Source of the DNA: an uncultured Polaribacter sp. | GTDB taxonomy: Bacteria; Bacteroidota; Bacteroidia; Flavobacteriales; Flavobacteriaceae | NCBI GenBank assembly: GCA_937936695.1 | Contig: CALHCK010000126.1 | Coordinates: 1-14,440 of the forward strand | Direction: 5' to 3' | DNA length: 14,440 nt | Shown here: in pieces, positions 5,327 to 12,776 of the stretch | Numbering within the stretch: position 1 is the first letter of the stretch | Layout: every line of letters starts with the position of its first letter | Notes under the pieces: model-generated | Seen by the model: the letters and a program-made list of their open reading frames with translations, nothing else | The model's database searches: none | Told to the model about the DNA's origin: nothing | Translations under genes and position numbers: made by a program

Positions 5327-6760
5327 TTATTTTATTAATACAACTTTTTCAAAACTTGTTTTTGGAGCCTCACATAAAGAACATTCGTAATCCTCTGAAA
5401 GTTCACTAAAAATAGTTTTAGGGGCTATATTTTGAGTAATATCACCAAACGCTTCATCATAAACCGTTAAACAATCTTGACATTGATATACCTCTAACTT
5501 TACAGATTCTTTTTTAGCCTTAGCAACAACTTTTTCTTCTCGTTCTTTACCTAATTCATCAAAATACAGCTGACTCAACTCCATCAGCAAACCTGGTAAC
5601 TCTACTTTATCTACATCTTGCACATGTATTACATACTCTCTTGTATTAGGATCAAAATTCTTAGCATACAACAAATTATAGGTGTCTCTTGTCTGAAAAT
5701 TACCTATCATTTCTGGCTGCTTATTTTTTTCTACAACAATAGAGGTAAAATAACGAGACGTTTTACTGTACTCTGTAATACCAAATGTTAATCCGTAAGT
5801 ACTAATATCATTCTGATCAAAATTAGTAACTAAGTATTTTTTTAAATTTAAAGCATCTTTATTAGCTACTGGCAAATGCCAATTTAACTCTAACATAGAA
5901 TGCCTTACATTGATTCCTCTTTTTCCTAAAAATTTTTCCCAAACCAATTTAGCATCTCTAGGAATTCCTTTTACCACAAAAGATTTCCAAGGCGTAATTG
6001 TTATTTTTCCTATTTTATTTTCCGAACATAGTTCGCACATTTCTTTTAAGAAAGAAATGTCATATTTATTATTTCTCCAATATAAACCTAACCAGTACTT
6101 ATCAACTCCTAACCTATTCATTCCTTCACAATAAGGAAAAGGATAAAAAGGAACTTCTAAAACCTTATCTACGGTTCTATTGTTAGTATCTATAGCATCA
6201 CTTACTAACTCAAAAATAGTTTCTACATCTTCTGGTTCTTCTTGTAAAACATTTTCTATAGCTGTTTCTATTTTATGCATGTCCCAACTATAAATTAAGG
6301 CAGGATACATTTTTGTTTCTTTCCAGTCTGGAAGTCTAACGTACAAATACCAGTAATCTTCATGATCTGAAGCTATAAAATTGATGTTACCTGTAAATAA
6401 AGGAACTAAACGCTGCTTAGGATCTGTAATATTTATCTTTAATGTAGATTTAGATCTAAATTGCTCTAAAATGTACAAATACCTATCTCCTGTTAACCAA
6501 GAAGTACTCGGAAAAATATCTGCAGACACATAAGAAGATACTATATTTTCTACCTTAACCTCATCAGATTCTACAATTTCTAACTTTTCAAATTGCGTTA
6601 AATCTTCTGCTTTTAATTTTTTTGGTAATAAAATATCTTGTCTAGACCCAAAAGAAATTGTTTTTAAACCAACACTTTCTACGGCTTCGCAAATGTATTT
6701 TAATTCACCCGGAGATAATACCCCTCCTTTTACGATAACTCTATTTAACTGCTTGCTCAT
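5327..6760 (-). CDS. nitrite/sulfite-reductase-like protein without siroheme cysteines, fused to C-terminal rubredoxin
   Basis: The 477-residue protein starts with a ferredoxin-like half domain of the nitrite/sulfite reductase type (about 8-60), followed by a region like the siroheme-binding core (about 105-145, I-N-I-T-D-P-K-Q-R then F-T-G-N-I-N-F). A second ferredoxin-like half follows (about 205-275, with C-E-G-M-N-R-L-G and I-T-P-W), then a degenerate remainder. The four cysteines (C-X5-C and C-X3-C) that hold the Fe4S4-siroheme pair in true enzymes are not present. Residues about 423-477 form a clear rubredoxin domain with iron ligands C427, C430, C460 and C463. Its ATG shares one base with the nasA stop (TAATG), so translation is probably coupled. 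I infer an electron carrier or accessory subunit for NasA. Catalytic nitrite reduction is unlikely unless it binds cofactor in another way. I know of no established function. Confidence 0.82.
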   Translation of the reverse strand: MSKQLNRVIVKGGVLSPGELKYICEAVESVGLKTISFGSRQDILLPKKLKAEDLTQFEKLEIVESDEVKVENIVSSYVSADIFPSTSWLTGDRYLYILEQFRSKSTLKINITDPKQRLVPLFTGNINFIASDHEDYWYLYVRLPDWKETKMYPALIYSWDMHKIETAIENVLQEEPEDVETIFELVSDAIDTNNRTVDKVLEVPFYPFPYCEGMNRLGVDKYWLGLYWRNNKYDISFLKEMCELCSENKIGKITITPWKSFVVKGIPRDAKLVWEKFLGKRGINVRHSMLELNWHLPVANKDALNLKKYLVTNFDQNDISTYGLTFGITEYSKTSRYFTSIVVEKNKQPEMIGNFQTRDTYNLLYAKNFDPNTREYVIHVQDVDKVELPGLLMELSQLYFDELGKEREEKVVAKAKKESVKLEVYQCQDCLTVYDEAFGDITQNIAPKTIFSELSEDYECSLCEAPKTSFEKVVLIK

Positions 6761-9700
6761 TACACACCTACTTTTACGCTATTTAAAATTTCTCTAACCT
6801 CAGTTTTACAGCTTCCGCAACCTAAACCTGCACCTGTTTTATTACATAGTTCTGTAAAGTTTGTGCATCCGCCAGCTATTGCTTCTTCTATATTACCAGA
6901 ACCAACCTGACTACAAGAACAAACCAATTCTCCTAACATAGGTGTATCATTAGAAGCGCCTCTTAAAAGTTTATCTCTTTTATCAGACATCTCAATTTTA
7001 CTCTCTATCATGGTTTTAAACTCGGCAAATTCTTTTTTATCACCCATTAAAACAGCACCAATCAGCAAATCATCTTTAACAATACATTTTTTATAGTATC
7101 GTTTAGAAATATCTGTAAAGATAATTTCCTCATAACTAGGATCATTTTCTGGCACTATAATATCTCCGATACTACATAAATTTAAATCATTAAATTTTAG
7201 AATATTCATTAATACAGAACCATTGTAAGCCTCACTAATATCTCCCGCTATAAAATTAGCCAAAATACCTGCTTGCTCTTCTGCTGCAGACGTAATACCA
7301 AATAACTGATTGTTAAATTCTGCTATTTCTCCTATCGCAAAAATATCTGGATGAGATGATTGTAAATGTTGATTTACCTTTATACCTCTACCACAAACAA
7401 TTCCGTTTCTTTTTGCAATTTCTATATTAGGTTGCGTACCAATAGCATATACAATTGCATTAGCCGTTATGTACTTACCACTTTTTAAATTAATGGTTAA
7501 TTCTCCTGTTTCATCATCATCAAAAACAGTACTAACTTCATTATCAAAATAAATTTGAATACCTCTTTCCTGAACATCTAAAGCTAGTAATTTACTAGAA
7601 ATTTTATCTAACTGACGTTCCATTAATCTAGAAGCTCTTTGCACAATAGTAATTTTTACATTTTTGTGCTTCATTGCAGCTGCCAACTCTAAACCTAATA
7701 ATCCACCACCTACAATTACAACATGTTGCTCTTCTGGAGGCAATCCTGTATTATCTAAGTATTTTTTAAAGTCGTCTGCATCTGTTTTGTTACGCATAGT
7801 AAACCTACCTGGTAAATCTATTTGTACATCTTTTGGAATAAATGCTCTACTACCCGTAGCAAGAATAAGCTTATCAAAATTATGTGTTTCTCCGTTAGAA
7901 TCTACAACTGTTTTAGAATTTTGATCTATCTTGTCTATTAATGTTTCTGGGTGAATTGTAATATTTAAATTACCTAACTCTGCATTTTTAATTTTTAATA
8001 ACTGTTGCCATGTTAACTCTTCTGTTACATATTCTGGCAATAAAACTCTGTTATAAAATAAGTTTGACTCTTTAGAAAAAACATGAATTTCATCTAAATC
8101 GTTATAATCTCTGTAGTTTTGAATAAACCTAAAAGCAGCAGCACCTGCACCTGCAATTACTATTTTTTCTTTAGGTTTTTTATATTTAGAAACCGATACT
8201 GCTGTAAATTTAAAATCTGGTTCTTTAGAAACCGGATCTATATGAGTATTGGTTAAATTATTAGCTCTATTTAAATTGCTATTTAATACCTTACCCCAAT
8301 GCATTGGTAAAAAAACAACTCCTTCTTTAATAGCCTCTGTTATTTTTACACGAACTCTAACAACTCCGTTTGCACTTTTAATTTCTGCTATATCTGCGTC
8401 TTTTAAATTATTTAAATAAGCATCTACAGCATTAATTTCTAAAACAGGCTTTGGATAGTGTGTTTTTAAACGAGACACTTTACCTGTTTTTGTCATGGTA
8501 TGCCACTGATCTCTAATTCTACCTGTAGTTAAAATTAACGGGAATTGATCATCTGTTTTAACAGATGTATTTTCTATTGTAGACGGTATATTAAAAATAG
8601 CCTTTTTAGTAGGCGTATAAAATTGTTTATCTTCAAAAAGACGAGGAGTACCTTTATGTCTATATTCATTTACAGGCCACTGAAAGGTTCCTTCGTTTTT
8701 TAAACGATCATAATTTAAAAAAGAAACGTCAATATTTGTCCCTTTTGTCATAGACGCATATTCGTCGTAAATTTCTTCTGCGCTATTGTAATTAAAACCT
8801 CTAAAGCCCATTCTTTGTGCAAAATCACAGAAGATTTCTACATCTGGTCTTGCCTCTCCTGGTGCTTCTATTTCTTTTGGTAAATATGATATTCTTCGTT
8901 CAGAATTTGTCATAGTACCTTCTTTCTCTAACCAACCTGCAGCAGGCAATACTAAATCTGCAAATTTTACAGTATCTGCTTTATGAGAAATTTCTTGAAC
9001 AACAACAAACTTAGAGTTTGCCATTGCTTTTTCTATTTGATGAGAATTAGGTAAACTTACTAAAGGATTTGTACAAGCAATCCAAACTGCTTTTAGTTTT
9101 CCGCTTTCTAAAGCATCAAACATTTCTGTAGCAGTTAAACCTGGTTTTGGGTTAATTTTATCTACACCCCAAAATTGTGCAACTTCTCTACGATGCTCTT
9201 CATTCATTAAATCTTTATGAACAGCAAGTAAATTTGCCATACCACCAACTTCTCTACCACCCATTGCGTTAGGTTGCCCTGTTAATGAAAATGGTCCTGA
9301 TCCTGGTTTACCAACCTGACCTGTAATTAAAGACAAGTTTAAAAGTGATACGTTTTTATCTGTACCTACAACACTCTGGTTTAACCCCATAGCCCACATA
9401 CTAATAAAACCTTTAGAAAGCCCTATTATTTCTGCTGCCTTTTCTATTTCGTTTGCTGGTACACCACATATTTTAGAAGCTTGTTTTAATGTGGTGTCAA
9501 AAATTATTTTCTTATAATCATCAAAACCTTGTGTGTGGTTTTTTATAAAATCTTCATCTATCAATCCGCTTTTATATAAACATCTACCAATAGCATTGTA
9601 CAAAACAACATCTGTACCTGGTATTAATTGCAAATGCAAATCTGCAAAACTAGCAGAATCTGTTTTACGCGGATCTATTACTATTATTTTTACATCTGGA

Positions 9701-10281
9701 TTTTCTTCTTTACGCTTTTCTATACGTCTGAATAAAATTGGATGACACCATGCAGGATTTGCTCCTGTAATTAAAAAAGTATCTGCCAACTCTATATCTG
9801 CATAAGAAATAGGCACACTATCTTCTCCAAATGTTTTTTTATAACCAACAACCGCAGAACTCATACACAAACGCGAGTTGGTATCTATATTGTTTGTACC
9901 TAAAAAACCTTTTGTAAGCTTATTAGCTATGTAATATTCTTCTGTTAAACTTTGACCCGACACGTAAAAAGCTACAGAATCTGGTCCGTATTTTTTTATA
10001 ATCGACTTAAAAACGCTGGCTGCTCTATCTAAAGCATCATCCCAAGAAACACGTTCTCTTGGATGAGAACGAGACCATCTCATTTCTGGATATAAAATTC
10101 TGTCTGAAGTATCATTTGCAACATAATGCAAATTCATTCCTTTAGAACACAACATTCCTTTGTTTACAGGATGATCTTTATCTCCTTCAACATAAACCTT
10201 ATTGTTGTTGTCTTTCTTTACGATAATACCACAACCAACTCCACAATAAGAACACGTTGTTTTTACTTCATTTTTCATCAT
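6760..10281 (-). CDS. nasA: assimilatory nitrate reductase catalytic protein fused to NirB-like FAD/NAD module and BFD-type [2Fe-2S] domain
   Basis: The 1173-residue protein carries, in order: an N-terminal [4Fe-4S] site (C10, C13, C17, C45); a molybdopterin oxidoreductase core with the Mo-ligand Cys139 in N-S-R-L-C-M-S-S-A; and a molybdopterin-dinucleotide-binding domain (about 580-695, T-T-G-R-I-R-D-Q-W-H). A pyridine-nucleotide-disulfide-type FAD/NAD module follows (FAD site GAGAAA at 711-716, NAD site GGGLLGLE at 858-865, G-E-I-A-E near 984), then a BFD-like [2Fe-2S] domain (C1121, C1123, C1155, C1158). It reduces nitrate to nitrite in the cytoplasm; there is no Tat signal. In many bacteria the flavin part is a separate NasB/NasC protein, so here one polypeptide could take NAD(P)H electrons directly to Mo. 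The start is ATG 10281 (a second ATG follows at once). It is first in a unit with the rubredoxin fusion and FNR-like gene. A half palindrome lies 18 bases upstream. Confidence 0.93.
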   Translation of the reverse strand: MMKNEVKTTCSYCGVGCGIIVKKDNNNKVYVEGDKDHPVNKGMLCSKGMNLHYVANDTSDRILYPEMRWSRSHPRERVSWDDALDRAASVFKSIIKKYGPDSVAFYVSGQSLTEEYYIANKLTKGFLGTNNIDTNSRLCMSSAVVGYKKTFGEDSVPISYADIELADTFLITGANPAWCHPILFRRIEKRKEENPDVKIIVIDPRKTDSASFADLHLQLIPGTDVVLYNAIGRCLYKSGLIDEDFIKNHTQGFDDYKKIIFDTTLKQASKICGVPANEIEKAAEIIGLSKGFISMWAMGLNQSVVGTDKNVSLLNLSLITGQVGKPGSGPFSLTGQPNAMGGREVGGMANLLAVHKDLMNEEHRREVAQFWGVDKINPKPGLTATEMFDALESGKLKAVWIACTNPLVSLPNSHQIEKAMANSKFVVVQEISHKADTVKFADLVLPAAGWLEKEGTMTNSERRISYLPKEIEAPGEARPDVEIFCDFAQRMGFRGFNYNSAEEIYDEYASMTKGTNIDVSFLNYDRLKNEGTFQWPVNEYRHKGTPRLFEDKQFYTPTKKAIFNIPSTIENTSVKTDDQFPLILTTGRIRDQWHTMTKTGKVSRLKTHYPKPVLEINAVDAYLNNLKDADIAEIKSANGVVRVRVKITEAIKEGVVFLPMHWGKVLNSNLNRANNLTNTHIDPVSKEPDFKFTAVSVSKYKKPKEKIVIAGAGAAAFRFIQNYRDYNDLDEIHVFSKESNLFYNRVLLPEYVTEELTWQQLLKIKNAELGNLNITIHPETLIDKIDQNSKTVVDSNGETHNFDKLILATGSRAFIPKDVQIDLPGRFTMRNKTDADDFKKYLDNTGLPPEEQHVVIVGGGLLGLELAAAMKHKNVKITIVQRASRLMERQLDKISSKLLALDVQERGIQIYFDNEVSTVFDDDETGELTINLKSGKYITANAIVYAIGTQPNIEIAKRNGIVCGRGIKVNQHLQSSHPDIFAIGEIAEFNNQLFGITSAAEEQAGILANFIAGDISEAYNGSVLMNILKFNDLNLCSIGDIIVPENDPSYEEIIFTDISKRYYKKCIVKDDLLIGAVLMGDKKEFAEFKTMIESKIEMSDKRDKLLRGASNDTPMLGELVCSCSQVGSGNIEEAIAGGCTNFTELCNKTGAGLGCGSCKTEVREILNSVKVGV

Positions 10282-10298
10282 TTTAGACTAAGGTTTTT

Positions 10299-10307
10299 TA
10301 CTAAGTA
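10299..10307. promoter_or_regulatory. TACTAAGTA half palindrome before nasA
   Basis: TACT-A-AGTA lies 18-26 bases upstream of the nasA ATG and matches the half-site of the palindromes near nrtA, narK and the globin unit. A full 6-4-6 partner is missing, and I find no clear TANNTTTG -7 box in 10282-10492. That 211-base spacer otherwise holds A/T-rich sequence, a weak AACAC/GTGTT hairpin (10351-10370) and the hairpin after narK. How nasA transcription starts is therefore not visible; read-through from narK is possible. Confidence 0.25.
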
Positions 10308-10461
10308 CGACATTAAATTATTACTATCCAAAAATTGATTTTATTATTCTTAACACCTTAAAAAAGTGTTGCTTGAATTTTTAAATCGATAAAAAAACAC
10401 CTAATAAATAATCAATCTGTTTATTTAAATTCTTTAAAAAGAATTAAATATTTTTATTTTC

Positions 10462-10484
10462 TTTTAAACTCTTATAGTTTAAAA
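10462..10484 (-). terminator. A/T-only hairpin after narK, weak terminator candidate
   Basis: TTTTAAACT and AGTTTAAAA (9-bp perfect stem, five-base loop) begin about eight bases after the narK stop. The stem has only one G-C pair, and no T tract follows on the minus strand, so termination would be weak or partial. It may instead stabilise the mRNA end and let some transcripts continue into nasA. Confidence 0.3.
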
Positions 10485-10492
10485 TTCAATTT

Positions 10493-11893
10493 CTAAGCTA
10501 TTGATACTTTACTTAAAGCAGCTTCGCTATTTTCTTCTTCTTTAGAAAACTTGATAGTTAATGCAGCTATAGCTGTTGCTACTACCACAAAACCTATTAA
10601 TAAATATCCGCTAGATACAGCACTAGACGATGCTGCAGATTGCGCTGCTTTTACAACCTCTTCTCCCAAACCTTCGTTTGCTGCAATTGCTGCTTTTTCT
10701 GCTACGGCAGATTTAGATTTTAATAACATTGCTGCTAAAAACGCACCAACATTACCTCCTGCTCCTACAATTCCGGAAACAGAACCAATTGCTTTTTTAT
10801 TAATAAAAGGTACTACAGAAAATGTTGCTCCTTCTGCCATTTGTACACTTAAACTAAAAGAAATTAATAAGACAATTCCTAAAATTAAACTAGTAGCTCC
10901 TGAAAAAGTGATTAACATAACTCCCTGAATTGCTAGTATAAATGATAAAAACAAAACACGTCCTCTTAATCCTTTTAATTTCCCAAATTTATCTCCAAAG
11001 AAACCTCCAAGAGTTCTTGCAAAAATATTCATTAAAGCAAATGATAATACAATATTACCTGCCGTTACTCTTTCTAATTGAAATGTATTCTGTAAGTAAT
11101 CATCCATAGTACCATACACAGTAAGCTCTATACCAAAACTAGCTGCATACACTACAAATAAAATCCATACTCTATAATCTTTTAAAACGGTTAAAAAACC
11201 TACTTGGTCTTTTTTAGTCACTACCATTTCGCCCGCCTCTTTTAACTCTTTAAAGTTTCCTTTAGGCGTATCTTGTGTAAAGAAATAATATACAATACCC
11301 ATTAAAAAACATACGATACCTGCAATTACCATAGAATATCTCCAAGCATTAGCATCTGCAACACCAAAAGCTACAACTGCTGCCGCAATTAAAGGCATCC
11401 CTAATCTATTTGCTCCTCCTCCTAAGTTCCCCCATCCTGCAGAAGTTGCATTTGCAGTACCTACAATATTAGGCGCAAACATTAAAGAAGTATGTACTTG
11501 AGTAATTACAAACGAAGCACCAATAAAACCAATAAATAATCTACAAATTAAAAACTGTTCTGGTGTTTGTACCAAACCACATAATACAACAGGTACAGCA
11601 CCTAACATTAATAAAAAAGTATAACACAACCTTGGCCCGTATTTATCACATAATTTACCAATAAGTAATCTTGCGAAAACAGTACCCGATACTGCTAAAA
11701 TAATAGAATTCCATTTTTGATCTGGCGTTAAACCTAAATCTCTAACAACATCTGGCATAAATGGTACAATACCAAACCATGAGAAAAAACACATAAAAAA
11801 TGAAATGGAAGTAATCCAAAAAGTACGTGTTGATATGCTTTTAAAGTCGAATAAACTTAATTTTTCTGATTTTACTGCTTGTAAATTTAACAT
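10493..11893 (-). CDS. narK: NarK-family nitrate/nitrite transporter (MFS)
   Basis: The 466-residue membrane protein has about 12 hydrophobic segments and both nitrate signature motifs of the NarK/NNP family: AGWGNLGGG at 152-160 and GAGGNVGAF at 377-385. Arg75 and Arg293, each in a helix followed by a G-x-x-x-D-K loop, probably correspond to the substrate-binding arginines R89 and R305 of E. coli NarK. The protein imports nitrate, exchanges it for nitrite, or exports nitrite, across the inner membrane. An Ala/Ser-rich insertion (about 393-426) precedes the last helix. The start is ATG 11893, about 20 bases after a -7-like box, with a perfect 6-4-6 palindrome directly upstream. It is apparently monocistronic or reads weakly into nasA. 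Together with NrtA it gives the cell two nitrate uptake routes. Import direction is inferred from the assimilatory context. Confidence 0.95.
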   Translation of the reverse strand: MLNLQAVKSEKLSLFDFKSISTRTFWITSISFFMCFFSWFGIVPFMPDVVRDLGLTPDQKWNSIILAVSGTVFARLLIGKLCDKYGPRLCYTFLLMLGAVPVVLCGLVQTPEQFLICRLFIGFIGASFVITQVHTSLMFAPNIVGTANATSAGWGNLGGGANRLGMPLIAAAVVAFGVADANAWRYSMVIAGIVCFLMGIVYYFFTQDTPKGNFKELKEAGEMVVTKKDQVGFLTVLKDYRVWILFVVYAASFGIELTVYGTMDDYLQNTFQLERVTAGNIVLSFALMNIFARTLGGFFGDKFGKLKGLRGRVLFLSFILAIQGVMLITFSGATSLILGIVLLISFSLSVQMAEGATFSVVPFINKKAIGSVSGIVGAGGNVGAFLAAMLLKSKSAVAEKAAIAANEGLGEEVVKAAQSAASSSAVSSGYLLIGFVVVATAIAALTIKFSKEEENSEAALSKVSIA

Positions 11894-11913
11894 AGTTAAT
11901 ATATTTTAAAACA

Positions 11914-11935
11914 CAAAACTAAGTATAAATACTTA
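11914..11935 (-). promoter_or_regulatory. narK promoter with perfect 6-4-6 palindrome
   Basis: The perfect inverted repeat TAAGTA-TAAA-TACTTA (11920-11935; also readable as TAAGTAT-AA-ATACTTA) abuts a minus-strand -7 box TAGTTTTG (11921-11914). No -33 element is visible at the right distance, as expected if a regulator bound to the palindrome recruits polymerase. A further TACGTA lies at 11953-11958. The predicted leader is only about 15 bases, which makes the exact start uncertain. Confidence 0.5.
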
Positions 11936-11970
11936 ATTTTAATATTTAAAAATACGTATATTTTAATTAT

Positions 11971-12014
11971 TAGCAAATTAATAATCTGACAAGAATTATT
12001 TTAAGAATTTGCTA
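11971..12014 (-). terminator. long imperfect hairpin after the response regulator gene
   Basis: TAGCAAATT (11971-11979) pairs perfectly with AATTTGCTA (12006-12014), with a second inner pairing AATAAT/ATTATT and an internal bulge. It lies about 50 bases after the regulator stop, preceded on the minus strand by T-rich sequence but without a strong T run after the stem. It could end the kinase-regulator transcript, or be a structural element between that transcript and narK. The 171-base spacer 11894-12064 holds nothing else but the narK promoter. Confidence 0.35.
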
Positions 12015-12064
12015 AATTTGATGTTAAAAAAAATCAAAATAAAAAAACCAAAAGAACAAAATAC

Positions 12065-12724
12065 TTACACCAATTGGTATTCTTTAGCTTTTTTTGTTAA
12101 TTCCATTAGGTTTTTAACTTCTAATTTTTTCATTAAATTAAACCTATGTACTTCTGCAGTTCTTTTACTTATCTGTAACTCTTCTGCAATGTCTTTGTTA
12201 TTTTTAAGCTCTAAAACCAGTGTTAAAATCTGTTTCTCTCTTTTAGTTAGCTTTGTAGGAAGTTCTTTTTTCTCTGGCTCTGTAACCTCTTCTTTAATTA
12301 CGTTACCGTTTACAAAATTATTCATTATAATTGATGACACATCTCCTGTAAAGTACTTTCTACCAGCTGCTACGTTATTTACAGCTTTTAAAAATTCTTT
12401 TTTACTAGCACCTTTTAATAAATAACCATCTGCCCCTGCTTCTATAGATTTCATTACATATTCTTCAGAGTCATGCATAGAAAGCACTAATGTTTTTACG
12501 TTTTTATGGTGTTTTTTTATTTCTGCAACTACTTCTATACCATTCATTTCTGGCATTCTAATATCTACAATTAATACGTGCGGGTTATTTTTTGCGACCA
12601 CTTCTAAAGCTTCTTTTCCATTAGAAGCCTCGTCTACAACAGAAATATTTGTTTGATCTTCTAAAAGCGCTTTTATTCCGTCTCTTACCAAAACATGATC
12701 GTCTGCTAGTACTACATTTATCAT
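12065..12724 (-). CDS. NarL/LuxR-type response regulator
   Basis: The 219-residue protein has a receiver domain (1-120) with acidic pocket D8/D9, phosphoacceptor D54, switch residue S82 and K104. A linker follows, then a LuxR/GerE-type helix-turn-helix (about 158-215) with its recognition helix near 187-200 (K-R-T-A-E-V-H). This is the NarL architecture. Its partner is the kinase encoded immediately upstream, and the pair is the likely nitrate switch for this locus. The ATG is at 12724, 45 bases after the kinase stop. That gap contains a -7-like box and a 6-4-6 palindrome overlapping the end of the kinase gene, so a second promoter and autoregulation are likely. I leave out a gene symbol because orthology to E. 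coli NarL cannot be decided here, although function by analogy is plausible. Confidence 0.93.
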   Translation of the reverse strand: MINVVLADDHVLVRDGIKALLEDQTNISVVDEASNGKEALEVVAKNNPHVLIVDIRMPEMNGIEVVAEIKKHHKNVKTLVLSMHDSEEYVMKSIEAGADGYLLKGASKKEFLKAVNNVAAGRKYFTGDVSSIIMNNFVNGNVIKEEVTEPEKKELPTKLTKREKQILTLVLELKNNKDIAEELQISKRTAEVHRFNLMKKLEVKNLMELTKKAKEYQLV

Positions 12725-12745
12725 AATTACAACTTTTTACAAATA

Positions 12746-12776
12746 CAAAAATAGTTTTTTTAAGTAAAACTACGTA
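12746..12776 (-). promoter_or_regulatory. internal promoter and operator candidate for the response regulator
   Basis: A minus-strand -7 box TATTTTTG (12753-12746) lies in the gap before the regulator ATG. TAAGTA-AAAC-TACGTA (12761-12776), a 6-4-6 repeat with one mismatch, lies just upstream and overlaps the stop codon of the kinase gene. It is the same repeat type as at nrtA, globin and narK, which suggests feedback control of the regulator. Confidence 0.5.

Noticed and set aside
5910..6186. Open frames on the plus strand within the rubredoxin-fusion gene
   Set aside because: They lie wholly inside a well-supported minus-strand gene and have low-complexity, Phe/Ser/Leu-rich products with no recognisable domain.
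5327..6760. Calling this gene a functional siroheme nitrite reductase
   Set aside because: The two cysteine pairs needed for the Fe4S4-siroheme centre are absent.
7664..10338. Plus-strand open frames within and at the start of nasA
   Set aside because: They are antisense to a long, motif-rich coding region and their products show no family features.
10351..10370. AACACCTT/AAGTGTT hairpin in the nasA leader, considered as a riboswitch or attenuator
   Set aside because: The stem is only about seven base pairs, no T tract follows on the minus strand, and there is no ANTAR/NasR-type antiterminator gene in view.
10551..10928. 125-codon plus-strand open frame inside narK
   Set aside because: It is Ala/Thr/Pro-rich antisense of a membrane-protein gene; the opposite strand has clear NarK motifs.
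12069..12078. ACCAATTGGT palindrome near the regulator stop
   Set aside because: It is inside the last codons of the response regulator and is short enough to be explained by coding sequence.
12009..12425. 138-codon plus-strand open frame opposite the response regulator
   Set aside because: It is a shadow of the regulator reading frame; the hydrophobic appearance comes from the complement of Lys/Glu-rich codons.
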